Positions 8,244-17,179 of a stretch of 64,000 nucleotides of DNA are shown here, in pieces. The stretch lies in the NCBI RefSeq assembly GCF_014596085.1, contig NZ_JACCJY010000003.1, positions 310,001 through 374,000 of the forward strand, given 5' to 3'. Origin of the DNA: Azospirillum tabaci (GTDB lineage Bacteria > Pseudomonadota > Alphaproteobacteria > Azospirillales > Azospirillaceae). Each line of letters starts with the position of its first letter. Position 1 is the stretch's first letter. The position numbers were made by a program, and so were the translations under genes. A model generated the notes under the pieces. The model made no database searches, was not told the origin of the DNA, and saw nothing but the letters and a program-made list of their open reading frames with translations.

Positions 8244-8735
8244 TCACTTCGCCCCAACGAAGTGGCAGTAAGGAAAGTTCAGGAAGTCGAAGCGGCGCAC
8301 ACGGATCGGCTCATGCCGGTTCAGCCAGTCGAACGCCGCGTAATGGGCCATCTGGTCCAGCATCCAGTAGACCTCCGCCCCCGCCAGGAAATGCCCGATG
8401 GAGGAGCCGAGCAGCGACAGGAAGCGGTCGCCGCCCGGCGTATTGCCGTAGACATTGAAACAGACGGTGATTTCCCGCGACGGTCCGCGGCGCCGGCTCG
8501 ATGCGGCACTCCAGGGACGCCATGCGCTCCAGCACCGCTTCAACCGGTGGCAGGGCGCGGAAGAAGGCATCGTCGGCGCGCAGCATGGTCCACAGGCCCA
8601 GTTCATGCTCCCGCGCAATGTCCGCCGCGGTGAAACGCCGCTGGAAGCGTCGGCTCAGCCAGGAGGCGAAGACGAGCCGACCCCGACGCCAATCGCCGTC
8701 CGCAGACGCACGCCGAAGCGATCCGGGAAAGCGCT
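8244..8735 (-). pseudogene. Frameshifted gene of unknown function
   Basis: Two minus-strand frames read as one protein. The upstream part (about 8735-8480) gives RRFTAADIAREHELGLW and RALPPVEAVLERMASLEC. The downstream part (about 8480-8244) gives EITVCFNVYGNT, FLSLLGSSIGHFLAGAEV and FDFLNFPYCHFVGAK. They are joined by a single-base frame change near 8470-8490 (after EPAP). There is no plausible ATG upstream in the first frame before a stop near 8788. Either the gene is decaying or the assembly has an indel. The family is not recognised. Confidence 0.55.
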
Positions 8736-9072
8736 TTGTGCGATTGTGCCGTTCCCAACCGCTCTTTCACGAGCGAATGGATAGATGGTCAATCAATTAT
8801 TGCGCGGTATGATACAGTCTGGTTTAGAGATGCCCGCAACCGGTTACGCCAGGAATGGTCTGCGAAATGCCTCGGTACGCTCAGACCGGACACGCCTTCT
8901 CGGTCGACCGCTCCGCCAAAGCCATGCTCCGTCAGCCGTGCCAAAGAGTGCAGGCACGCGCTCCTGCGCCGTCTGGGCGCGCCAGGGCCGCCGGTAAGAG
9001 CGGTGCCAACCGAATCGACCGTTTTCCTCAAGCGATCCGGCATAGGGCGGCTTTCAATTTCAGGCCCATTCG
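8736..9072. promoter_or_regulatory. Intergenic region upstream of the hybrid kinase
   Basis: About 340 bp with several AT-rich patches (for example 8785-8815) compared with its surroundings. Short frames on both strands show no protein-family features. It presumably holds the promoter of the kinase gene at 9073. I see no convincing operator or RNA. Confidence 0.4.
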
Positions 9073-11673
9073 ATGATTGCCAATTCCGAGAAGCCGCGGC
9101 GTCTGACGTGGCACCTGCAGCCGCAACGGGTGCGGGGCTGGCTCGTCCTGCTGGTCATGGCGGTCGCGGTGCCGCTGGTCCTCTTCTCGGTGTTCCTCCT
9201 CATCCGCAACGTCGACGCGCAGGCCCAGCAAACGGAACAGCTCGTGCTCGACCGGACGCGCCTGCTGGCCGAGGACGTGGAGCGTGAAGTTGGCCGCCAG
9301 ATCGCCGCTGCGGAGGTGCTGTCCACATCGGAAAGCCTGACGACGGATGATCTGGCCGCGTTCTACCGGCAAGCCGCCGGCGTGCGCGACCGGCTGGGCA
9401 CCAACGTGGTTCTCCGCGACCCTCAAGGCCGGCAACGCATCAACAGCCGGATGCCCTGGGGCGCGGATCTGCCGGACAACACCGTGCTCGAAGCCGACCA
9501 ACGGGTGATCGACACGGGAAAGCCGCAGGTCACCGGCCTCTTCATCGGCGACGTGAGCCAGTCACCTATTCTGGCGGTGATCGCCCCGGTGATCCGCGAC
9601 GGCCAGATCCGCTATCTGCTGAGCCTGAACATCCCGCAGGAGCGGCTTCAGGCGATCGTGTCGCCGGAGCGCATCCCGGCGGGCTGGCGGGCCGGGGTGA
9701 TCGACCAGGACGGGGTTGTTATCGCCCGCTCGCATCTGACCGAGCAGTTCGTCGGCAAACGGCTTCCCGCCTCGCTGTGGACCGGCATGCAGAACGTGCC
9801 GGACGGAATCCATCGCGCCGTCAATCTGGAGGATGTGCAGGCGATCCAGGCCTACAGCCGATCCCGGACCTTCGGCTGGGTGGTCGCGATGAGCGTCCCC
9901 ACGACCCTGGTGGCGTCCCCGGCGCGCCACGCCCTCCTGCTCTTCACCGGCGGCGGACTCTTTCTTCTGCTGGTCGGGATCGGGGCGGCGGTTCTGCTTG
10001 GGCGGCGCCTCACGCGCTCCGTCTCCCAGCTGGCCGGAGCAGCCGAAGCGCTGGGAGCGGGATATCCGGTGCCGCCGCCCGACGACGGCGTGGCCGAGAT
10101 CGCGGCGGTTGGGCGCGCCATCCGCAGCGCCGCGGACCTCATCCGGCGGCGCGAGGCGGCGCTGGCGGAAAGCGAGGCCCGCCACCGGGCTATCGTTCAG
10201 ACGGCGGTGGACGCCATGCTGGTCATCGACGCGACCGGCACGATCCAGAGCTTCAACCCTGCGGCGGAGCGCATCTTCGGCTACGAGGCCGGCGAAGCGG
10301 TCGGCCGGAACATCCGCATCCTGATGCCGGAGCCGTACCACTCCGCGCATGACGGCTATCTGCAGACCTACCAGCGCACGGGGGACAGGAAGATCATCGG
10401 CATCGGGCGTGAGGTGGAAGGACGGCACAAGGATGGTTCGATCTTCCCGATCGAACTGGCGGTCGCCGAATGGACCGCCGGGGGGCGCCGCCACTTCACG
10501 GGCATCGTCCGCAACATCACCGAACGCCGCCGTGCCGAGGACGCCCTGCGCGCCTCCAAGGCCGAGGCCGACCGCGCCAACGTCGCGAAGTCCAAGTTCC
10601 TCGCCGCCGCGAGCCACGACCTGCGGCAGCCGGTCCAGGCAATGATGCTGTTCCAAACCGCCCTGGCGGAACGGCTGGACGGGCACCCCGCGGCGCCGCT
10701 TCTCGACTCCATGGGGCAGGCCATGGATGGGCTGCGCATGCTGCTCGACAGCCTGCTCGACGTGTCCAAGCTGGACGCCGGACTGATCGTTCCCCAGTTG
10801 CAGGATCTGGCGATCGGCCCGGCCATCGAGCAGTTGGGCGCCGAATACCATCCCCAGGCGGAGGCCAAGGGGCTGCGGCTGCGCGTGGTTCCCTGCACCC
10901 TGACGATCCGCAGCGATCCGGCCCTGCTGATGCGCATCCTGCGCAACCTCGTGGAAAACGCGCTGCGCTACACCGAACGGGGTGGTCTGCTGATCGGCTG
11001 TCGGCGCCGGGGAGACCGCCTGCGCATCGAGGTGATGGATTCCGGAATCGGCATCCCGTCCGACAAGCAGGAAGAGATCTTCGAGGAGTTCTTCCAGGTC
11101 AGCAACCAGGAGCGGGACCGCAGCAAGGGGCTTGGGCTTGGTCTGGCGGTGGTGCGTCGCCTCGCCCGCTTGCTCGGTCACAAGGTGCACCTGCGCTCAA
11201 GGCTGGGAGCCGGCTCCGCCTTCTGCATCGAGGTGCCGTTGATCGCCCGCCACGCCACCCGCTCCGAGCCGGCGGACGCCCGGCCGGTGCCGAGCGACGG
11301 GCGGGGCATGATCCTGGTGATCGACGACGAACCGCTGATCCGCCTCGGCCTGCAGGCGATGCTGGAGGGCTGGGGTTATCGGGTGCTGACGGCGGGCTCC
11401 ATCGAGGACGCGGTTCAGCACATCGAGAGCGGGGAATGGCCGAGCGCGATCCTGGCCGATTACCGCCTGCGCGACGGGAAGACGGGGCTGGACGCCATCC
11501 GGGCGGTGTGCGAGCGGCTCCGGACGCCGGTTCCGGCGACGATCATCACCGGCGACACCGCCCCGGAACGCCTGGCGGAAGCCCGCGCGGGCGGCCACAC
11601 CCTGCTGCACAAACCCATAGCCGCCCACGAGCTGCGCAACGCCGTGGTGGAGATGGTGCCTGCGGCCGATTGA
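9073..11673 (+). CDS. Membrane hybrid histidine kinase with FixL-type PAS and receiver domain
   Basis: An 866-residue protein. Order: TM1 (about 23-45), a periplasmic sensor domain of Cache type (46-285), TM2 (287-309), a HAMP-like linker, PAS (about 365-485), HisKA with the H-box AASHDLRQP (His515), HATPase (with GLGLGLAVVRRLARL) and a C-terminal receiver (VIDDEPLI; phospho-acceptor Asp in ILADYRLRDG; Lys in LLHKP). The PAS carries the FixL-like signature HDGYLQTY (His426) and IIGIGR (Arg446). These align with the haem-ligating His and distal Arg of FixL, so oxygen or redox sensing is possible but unproven. No partner regulator is adjacent; the nearest stand-alone receiver is at 22647. Confidence 0.92.
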   Translation: MIANSEKPRRLTWHLQPQRVRGWLVLLVMAVAVPLVLFSVFLLIRNVDAQAQQTEQLVLDRTRLLAEDVEREVGRQIAAAEVLSTSESLTTDDLAAFYRQAAGVRDRLGTNVVLRDPQGRQRINSRMPWGADLPDNTVLEADQRVIDTGKPQVTGLFIGDVSQSPILAVIAPVIRDGQIRYLLSLNIPQERLQAIVSPERIPAGWRAGVIDQDGVVIARSHLTEQFVGKRLPASLWTGMQNVPDGIHRAVNLEDVQAIQAYSRSRTFGWVVAMSVPTTLVASPARHALLLFTGGGLFLLLVGIGAAVLLGRRLTRSVSQLAGAAEALGAGYPVPPPDDGVAEIAAVGRAIRSAADLIRRREAALAESEARHRAIVQTAVDAMLVIDATGTIQSFNPAAERIFGYEAGEAVGRNIRILMPEPYHSAHDGYLQTYQRTGDRKIIGIGREVEGRHKDGSIFPIELAVAEWTAGGRRHFTGIVRNITERRRAEDALRASKAEADRANVAKSKFLAAASHDLRQPVQAMMLFQTALAERLDGHPAAPLLDSMGQAMDGLRMLLDSLLDVSKLDAGLIVPQLQDLAIGPAIEQLGAEYHPQAEAKGLRLRVVPCTLTIRSDPALLMRILRNLVENALRYTERGGLLIGCRRRGDRLRIEVMDSGIGIPSDKQEEIFEEFFQVSNQERDRSKGLGLGLAVVRRLARLLGHKVHLRSRLGAGSAFCIEVPLIARHATRSEPADARPVPSDGRGMILVIDDEPLIRLGLQAMLEGWGYRVLTAGSIEDAVQHIESGEWPSAILADYRLRDGKTGLDAIRAVCERLRTPVPATIITGDTAPERLAEARAGGHTLLHKPIAAHELRNAVVEMVPAAD

Positions 11674-11708
11674 CCGCGGGTCTGGACGCACGATCTCGGT
11701 TTGCCGGA

Positions 11709-13508
11709 TCAGGGCGCCAGCAGGGCGGCCTCCCCGTCCTCGCCGAACTGGAGCTTGCACAGGCGGGCGTAAGTGCCGTTCTGCGCGATCAGGGCGTCGT
11801 GGGTGCCCTGCTCCAGAATGCGCCCGCCCTCCATCACGACGATCCGGTCGGCGTTGCGCACGGTGGCCAGCCGGTGGGCGATGACCAGCGTCGTGCGCCC
11901 CTGGGTCAGCCGCTCCAGCGCGCCCTGCACCAGTCGCTCGGACTCGCTGTCCAGCGCGCTCGTCGCCTCATCCAGCAGAAGGATCGGCGCGTCCTTCAGG
12001 AAGGCGCGGGCGAGCGCGAGGCGCTGCCGCTCACCGCCCGACAGCTTCACGCCGCGGTCGCCGATGACCGTGTCGTAGCCCTCCGGCAGTCTGGCGACGA
12101 AGTCGTGCGCGGCGGCGGCCTTCGCGGCGGCCACGATGTCGTCGAAGGGAGCGTCCAGCCGCCCGAAGGCGATGTTGGCCCGCACCGTGTCGTTGAACAG
12201 CACCGTGTCCTGGCTGACCAGCGAGATCACGCCGCGCAGGCTCTTCAGCGTCACCGCCCGGACGTCCTGCCCGTCGATCAGCACCTGCCCGCCGGTCGCG
12301 TCGTAGAGGCGCGGGATCAGGTTGAACACGGTGGACTTGCCGGCCCCGCTGCGCCCGACCAGAGCCACTGTGGCCCCCGCCGGAACGTCCAGGTCGATGC
12401 CCTTCAGCGTCTCCGTCCCCTCCTCGTAGGCGAAGCGGACGCTGCGCAGCGACACGGCGGCGCGCTCAACCGCCAGAGGCTTGGCGCCGGGCTGCTCGGT
12501 GATGGTCGGCTTCTCGTCCACCAGTTCGAAGATGCGCTGGGCGGCGGCCAGACCTTCCTGCAGCACGGCGTTCAGCGTGCCGATGGCGCGCACGGGCTGC
12601 GCCGCCATCAGGAGCGCGCCGACGAAGCCGGAAAAGGCGCCGACCGACCCCTCGCCCATCGCCATCCGGTAGCCCGCGAAGGCGATCACACCGGCCACGG
12701 CGGCGCCGCCCAGCACCTCCATCATCGGGTCGATGCGCGAGCGGGCTCGGGTCGCCTTCATGGTCAGGGCGAAATTGTCCTCGAAGGCGCGGGCGGCGCG
12801 AGCGCGCTCGTAGTCTTCCAGGGAGTAGGTCTTGACCATGCGGGCGCCGGCCAGGCTTTCCGTCAGCAGGGCGGTCATGTCGCCCATCTGCGCCTGGGTG
12901 TCGCGCGACACGCGGCGCAGCCGCTTGCCGATGTTCACGATGGGAATGGCGGCGATCGGGTAGATCAGGAAGACGATCAGCGACAGCACCCAATCGAGAT
13001 AGAACATCGACCCGACGAGCGCGATCACCGTCAGGATGTCGCGCACCAGCCCGGTCAGGGTCCGCGACAGGGCGTTGCGGATCAGGTCCACGTCGCTGAT
13101 GAAGCGGGAGGTCAGCGTGCCTGTGGGGGCCGCGTGAAGCTGGGCGGTGTCGGACCTCAGCAGATGGTCGAACATCGACAGGCGCACGTCGGTGATGATC
13201 CGCTGCACGATGTCGGTCGTCACCACCGTCTGCGAGTACATGGACAGCGCCTTGACCGCCGTGACCACGATGATCAGGAGCGGGATGACCAGCAGCATAC
13301 CCCGGTCCTGCTCGGAGAACATCGAATAGGCCTGATCGATCAGCAGCGGGTAGGCGCCGGTCGCCGCCGCCACCACGGCCATCAGCAGGAAGGACAGCAT
13401 CAGCTTGCCGGTGTAGGGGCGCACCCATTCCCGCAGCATGCGGCCGACCAGCCGCTCCGTCGCCGCGTCGAGGCGCAGCCGTTCTCCGCTCATCTTGCTC
13501 ACGTGCAC
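11709..13508 (-). CDS. msbA: ABC lipid exporter, MsbA-like (fused permease-ATPase)
   Basis: A 599-residue half-transporter. The N-terminal six-helix ABC exporter domain covers about residues 1-325 and the nucleotide-binding domain about 350-590. Walker A is VGRSGAGKST, the signature is LSGGERQRLALARAF, Walker B is ILLLDEATSALD and the H-loop is VIAHRLATV. As a homodimer in the inner membrane this family flips lipid A or other amphiphiles; msbA is the closest named match but other lipid or peptide exporters have the same layout. It converges on the kinase gene (35 bp gap). The ATG at 13508 is used; an alternative ATG at 13493 (MSGERLRL) is also plausible. Confidence 0.9.
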   Translation of the reverse strand: MHVSKMSGERLRLDAATERLVGRMLREWVRPYTGKLMLSFLLMAVVAAATGAYPLLIDQAYSMFSEQDRGMLLVIPLLIIVVTAVKALSMYSQTVVTTDIVQRIITDVRLSMFDHLLRSDTAQLHAAPTGTLTSRFISDVDLIRNALSRTLTGLVRDILTVIALVGSMFYLDWVLSLIVFLIYPIAAIPIVNIGKRLRRVSRDTQAQMGDMTALLTESLAGARMVKTYSLEDYERARAARAFEDNFALTMKATRARSRIDPMMEVLGGAAVAGVIAFAGYRMAMGEGSVGAFSGFVGALLMAAQPVRAIGTLNAVLQEGLAAAQRIFELVDEKPTITEQPGAKPLAVERAAVSLRSVRFAYEEGTETLKGIDLDVPAGATVALVGRSGAGKSTVFNLIPRLYDATGGQVLIDGQDVRAVTLKSLRGVISLVSQDTVLFNDTVRANIAFGRLDAPFDDIVAAAKAAAAHDFVARLPEGYDTVIGDRGVKLSGGERQRLALARAFLKDAPILLLDEATSALDSESERLVQGALERLTQGRTTLVIAHRLATVRNADRIVVMEGGRILEQGTHDALIAQNGTYARLCKLQFGEDGEAALLAP

Positions 13509-13690
13509 GTCTTCCTGTAGCGCGATCGCGATGGCTTAGCCGATGGCGCCGGTGCTTGTCCATCAAGCCTTGGTCACTGCGCCTCGCCCACCGGGACTTG
13601 TCCGCCGGGCCGGAACCGATCAAGCTTCCTTGACCGGCCGGTGGCACCATACCGACCGGCACGCGCTCCACCCTGTGCAAAGGAGGCGCC

Positions 13691-14707
13691 ATGGCGGCGG
13701 ACGGTGGAAACGGACAGGGTCCCGGCAATCGATACGGCCAGCAGCACCACCGGCCGCGCATCGGTCTGGCGCTGGGCGCCGGGGTGGCACGGGGCTGGGC
13801 GCACATCGGCGTCCTGCGGGCGCTGACGCGCTACGGGATCGAGGCCGACATCGTCTGCGGCAGTTCGGTTGGGGCGCTGGTGGGCGGAGTCCATCTCGCC
13901 GGCAAGCTCGACGCGCTGGAGGAGTGGACGCGCAGCCTGACCCGGATGAAAATCGTCGGCTATCTGGACCTGCGGCTGCGCCAGGGCGGCGGCCTCATCG
14001 GCGGGGACCGGCTGGTCGCCGAGATGCGCCACCATCTCGGCGACATCCTGATCGAGGAACTTCCCAACCCTTTCGCCGCCATCGCCACCGATCTGGTCAC
14101 CGGGCACGAGGTGTGGATGCGCAACGGCCCGCTGGTGGACGCCCTGCGCGCTTCCTTCTCCCTGCCGGGGGTCTTTCCGCCGGTGCCGTTCGAGGGGCGC
14201 TGGATGGTCGATGGCGCCCTGGTCAACCCGGTGCCGGTGTCGGCCTGCCGGGCCCTGGGGGCGCAGATGGTGATCGCGGTGAATCTTGCCGCCGACATCA
14301 TCGGCAAATCGCGCCGCCCAGGCGCCGCCGTGCCGACCGCGGCAGGGTTCGATCTCCTGAAGCTGATCGACGAGGAGCAAGGCCCGGATGGCGAGTCCAA
14401 GCCCCGCGCCGGCTTCCGCGTGCCCATCGGCGCGCTGAGCCGCCGCATCTTCCGGCGCGATTACGAGGGGCCAAGCCTGTTCGGCGTCATGATCTCCTCG
14501 CTGGGCATCGTCACCGACCGCATCGCGCGGTCCCGTCTGGCCGGCGAGCCGCCGGACGTGCACATCACGCCGCGGTTGGGCCACATCGGCCTGTCGGAAT
14601 TCGACCGGGCCGAAGACTGCATCCGTGAAGGGGAAGCGGCGGTCGAGCGCGTCCTCCCCGACCTTCAGGACGCGCTGAGGGTTTTCGGCTACGCGCCCCC
14701 GGTCTGA
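13691..14707 (+). CDS. Patatin-like phospholipase (RssA/NTE type)
   Basis: A 338-residue soluble protein with a patatin fold. The oxyanion loop is LGAGVARGWAHIGVL, the nucleophile elbow GSSVG (Ser59) and the Asp of the dyad sits in MVDGALVNPVPV. These lipid acyl hydrolases act on phospholipids or lysophospholipids. AAAGGAGG just upstream supports the ATG at 13691. The gene is divergent from the MsbA-like exporter with about 180 bp between starts, so a lipid-homeostasis pairing is conceivable but only an inference. Confidence 0.92.
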   Translation: MAADGGNGQGPGNRYGQQHHRPRIGLALGAGVARGWAHIGVLRALTRYGIEADIVCGSSVGALVGGVHLAGKLDALEEWTRSLTRMKIVGYLDLRLRQGGGLIGGDRLVAEMRHHLGDILIEELPNPFAAIATDLVTGHEVWMRNGPLVDALRASFSLPGVFPPVPFEGRWMVDGALVNPVPVSACRALGAQMVIAVNLAADIIGKSRRPGAAVPTAAGFDLLKLIDEEQGPDGESKPRAGFRVPIGALSRRIFRRDYEGPSLFGVMISSLGIVTDRIARSRLAGEPPDVHITPRLGHIGLSEFDRAEDCIREGEAAVERVLPDLQDALRVFGYAPPV

Positions 14708-14713
14708 GCGGCG

Positions 14714-15028
14714 TCAGGCGGTCAGGTCGACCGCCGCGCCGCGCCGGTCGTTCTCGCCGGCCAACTGGCGCTTCAGTTCTTCGGCGATCTGCTTTTCGAC
14801 GGCGGCCCGCTTTTCCGCCGGCATGGACGCGAGGGAGTCTTCGTCCAGCTTCATGCGGGCGAGAATCTGGTCCCGGATGCGTTGGGCCGGCGACTTCCGC
14901 GCCTCCTTGAGGAAGGCGTCGGCAGCGCTGACTCCGCTCGCCTCCTTCTCCGGTTCGGCCTTCCCGTTCTGCGTCGTGAACTTGGCGACGACGCGGGAGA
15001 CGTCGCTGAAATAGTTGGAGATTTGCAT
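14714..15028 (-). CDS. Small conserved hypothetical protein
   Basis: A 104-residue hydrophilic, largely helical protein starting MQISNYFSDVSRVVAKFTT. The conserved-looking core is SPAQRIRDQILARMKLDE followed by LASMPAEKRAAVEKQIAEEL. There is no signal peptide or membrane helix. The ATG at 15028 is chosen over an upstream in-frame ATG at 15070. It converges on the patatin gene with only 6 bp between stops. Function unknown; codon use matches the neighbours, so it is probably a real gene. Confidence 0.7.
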   Translation of the reverse strand: MQISNYFSDVSRVVAKFTTQNGKAEPEKEASGVSAADAFLKEARKSPAQRIRDQILARMKLDEDSLASMPAEKRAAVEKQIAEELKRQLAGENDRRGAAVDLTA

Positions 15029-15162
15029 GACGGCTTCTCGTGACCGATGGGCTGGAGATCCGACACGCAAGTTTTGTGCAACCTAAAATATTCTTGGCAA
15101 TCAACCGCATAAGTGGGATTTCTGATGGCGTGTATGTGCCGGGCGGCAAAAATGACCGGCTC

Positions 15163-15751
15163 ATGATCTGCCGGCTTCCGGTTCCGGCCCCTTCCGCCGA
15201 GACGACGCATGGCCCCATCACCACCGACCGCCTGACCCTGAGGCCCTTGCGGGAGGGGGACGCGCCCGACCTGCTCGCCGATCTGCGTCACCCCCGGGCA
15301 AGCTGCTTCCTCGCGCTCAAACTGGACAACCTCGACGCCGCCGCCGCCGAGGTGGAAACGCGCAGCCGAAGCGACGAGCACATCGCCGTATGCCTGCGAA
15401 GCACCGACCGGGTGATCGGTGACGTGTTCCAGGTGCCCGAGCCGCCGGACATACATACCGTCGGCTGGTGCCGTCGGCTGGAACTTCAACGCGGATTTTG
15501 CCGGGGCCGAATACGCCGCGGAGGCTGCGCGGGCCCTCTTCGACCATTTGTTCACTTTGAGGCAGGCCCGCCGCCTCTACGCCTGTGTCGAGGAGACCAA
15601 CGTCGCGTCGCAGCGCCTGTGCGAAAGGCTCGGCATGAGGAAAGAAGGGCTCTTCGTGGAGTTCATATCCTTCGAAACGGATGGCGACGGGCAACCCATC
15701 TTCGAGAACACGATGCAGTACGCCATCCTGCGCAAGGAATGGCGGGCCTGA
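15163..15751 (+). pseudogene. GNAT acetyltransferase disrupted by a 13-bp tandem duplication
   Basis: The first frame (15163 to about 15468) encodes the N-terminal half of a RimJ-type GNAT: TDRLTLRPLREGD, then a variable middle and RVIGDVFQV. The second frame (about 15471-15751) encodes the acetyl-CoA-binding half: GWNFNADFAGAEYAAEAARA, ETNVASQRLCERLGMRKEG and a C-terminal YAILRKEW. A near-perfect 13-bp tandem duplication sits exactly at the junction (15456-15468 and 15469-15481). Removing one unit restores an uninterrupted GNAT reading across ..HTVGW-NFNADF... As written the gene is broken. Upstream, 15029-15162 is AT-rich and probably holds the promoter. Confidence 0.85.
15456..15481. repeat. 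13-bp tandem duplication causing the GNAT frameshift
   Basis: TACCGTCGGCTGG (15456-15468) is followed directly by TGCCGTCGGCTGG (15469-15481); the copies differ at one base. Thirteen is not a multiple of three, so the duplication shifts the frame. Confidence 0.9.
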
Positions 15752-15759
15752 AAAAACGA

Positions 15760-15792
15760 AAGCGCGCCGCGCCCGGTCGGCGCGACGCGCTT
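15760..15792 (-). terminator. Rho-independent terminator for the small lipoprotein gene
   Basis: On the minus strand an AAGCGCG/CGCGCTT outer stem with a GC-rich inner stem is followed by TTTCGTTTTTTC. It lies about 40 bp after the stop of the lipoprotein gene at 15834 and just after the end of the GNAT remnant. Confidence 0.75.
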
Positions 15793-15833
15793 GTCGTCAT
15801 CGGCAACGGATCGCACGGACCCGTTGCGTCCGG

Positions 15834-16013
15834 TCAGCGATCCAGAGCCGTGCCCAGCGCGGCACCGCCCAGGCCACCGATGATGGCGCCACGCTTGCCG
15901 TCCACCGCGTAGCCGCCCGCGGCGCCAGCCGTGCCGCCCACCACGCCGCCGGTCGAACAGGCCGCGAGCGTCAACAGCGCAATGGCGGTCCCGATCAGGC
16001 GCAAACGAGACAT
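15834..16013 (-). CDS. Small glycine-zipper lipoprotein (OsmB-like)
   Basis: A 59-residue protein. The signal peptide MSRLRLIGTAIALLTLAAC ends in a lipobox (L-A-A-C, Cys19). The mature part is Gly/Ala-rich with glycine-zipper spacing (GGVVGGTAGAAGGYAVDG, then GAIIGGLGGAALG), as in OsmB and Rick_17kDa-type outer-membrane lipoproteins. The ATG at 16013 has a strong AAGGAGG nine bases upstream; the frame is open to 16082 but that extension would hide the signal peptide. Probably an envelope or osmotic-stress lipoprotein anchored in the outer membrane. Confidence 0.85.
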   Translation of the reverse strand: MSRLRLIGTAIALLTLAACSTGGVVGGTAGAAGGYAVDGKRGAIIGGLGGAALGTALDR

Positions 16014-16152
16014 GTCCAAACCCTCCTTGTGGTGCTTCTCGCTCCTGTAAACAGGCGAGAAGGCCATTTGCTTCCACGACACCGCGATTCCATCGGGAAA
16101 CCACCCTTGGATGAGGGCGAAAGAGGGATATCAGGCGCGTTTGGGCCGCCGG

Positions 16153-16989
16153 TCAGAACAGAACGCGGGTTCCAACGCGCAACATCGTGCTGTCGGACGG
16201 GTCTCCGCTGTAGGTCATGGTGCCGAGATCGGCGGTGACGCTGACCTTCGGCGACATGCGGAACCGCAGACCCGTGGACCAGGCGTCCTGTGGGGCCTCG
16301 GCGCCGACCTGCGTGTGGGCCAGCCGCCCCATGACCGTCCAGCCCCGCGACGGCGTGCCCTGCTCCAGATAGAGGCCGGCGTTGAGCGTTCGCCGCGCGG
16401 CGCCGTCGTCGGGCTGCTGCTCGCGGTAGCCGGCGCCGACCGTCACGCCGGGCAGCGTCACCTGCCCGCCGACCACCCAGGACCGGCGGGGCGTGCCGCG
16501 GTCCTTGGCGACGGCGGCCTTGCCCACCCCCGCGGTGATCCGCAGACGGGCCTTGCCGAGCCGGCCGTCATGACGCACCACGCCTTCCACCACATGGCGG
16601 GCGAGCGGATCGGCCGCTCCCAGCTCCGTGCGCACGGGGGTGTAGCCGAGGCCGATGTTGAAGCCGTGCAGACGCGGCGAATAATAGGTTGCCCGTGCGT
16701 CCGGTCCACCAAACGCGCCGTCGTTCATGAAGACGGGATCGGCGAACCATTGGTCGCGCACCGGCGTGGTCACCACCATCCGACGCGACGCGCTTTCCGT
16801 CTGGCCAACCTCAAGGGCGCCCCAGCCGCCGAGGTCGATGGCCTTCTTGTCGAACCGGATCGGCGTGGCGCCGCCACCCGCCGCCGGCCGGTCCAGGCCG
16901 GGCAAAGCTCCCGCCATCACCGCTGGGGAGGACAGAACAAGCGTCAGGGCTGCGAGGGGCAGTGCCGAAATGCGCCGTGTACGAAACAT
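16153..16989 (-). CDS. Outer-membrane porin-like beta-barrel protein
   Basis: A 278-residue exported protein. The signal peptide MFRTRRISALPLAALTLVLS runs to an A-x-A site (VMAGA) near residue 27. The mature part shows alternating amphipathic strands (for example LRITAGVGKAAVA, VTVGAGYREQQ, LNAGLYLEQGT and a C-terminal LRVGTRVLF ending in Phe), typical of a trimeric porin of the Gram-negative porin type. It is shorter than most alphaproteobacterial porins. GAGGGG upstream of the ATG at 16989 decides the start. The substrate is unknown. Confidence 0.8.
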   Translation of the reverse strand: MFRTRRISALPLAALTLVLSSPAVMAGALPGLDRPAAGGGATPIRFDKKAIDLGGWGALEVGQTESASRRMVVTTPVRDQWFADPVFMNDGAFGGPDARATYYSPRLHGFNIGLGYTPVRTELGAADPLARHVVEGVVRHDGRLGKARLRITAGVGKAAVAKDRGTPRRSWVVGGQVTLPGVTVGAGYREQQPDDGAARRTLNAGLYLEQGTPSRGWTVMGRLAHTQVGAEAPQDAWSTGLRFRMSPKVSVTADLGTMTYSGDPSDSTMLRVGTRVLF

Positions 16990-17179
16990 GAAATGCCCCT
17001 CGCCCGTTGCATTAACCCGGAAGGATTGTAGCTCGCCGCAATGCTGCATTGCGGGAGACATTTCTGCATTATTTTAGGAACATTGGGAAATTTTGGTCGC
17101 TGCGTTGCACTCGCGCCCAAGAATTGCCAAAATCGGGTGTACCGCGAAGGCGGCATCTCCCCTATCCGGCGCGAGGACT

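Noticed and set aside
10470-13520. A 1016-codon plus-strand open frame
   Set aside because: It covers the kinase gene in another frame and the antisense of the ABC exporter; no domain is readable and composition is typical of GC-rich shadow frames.
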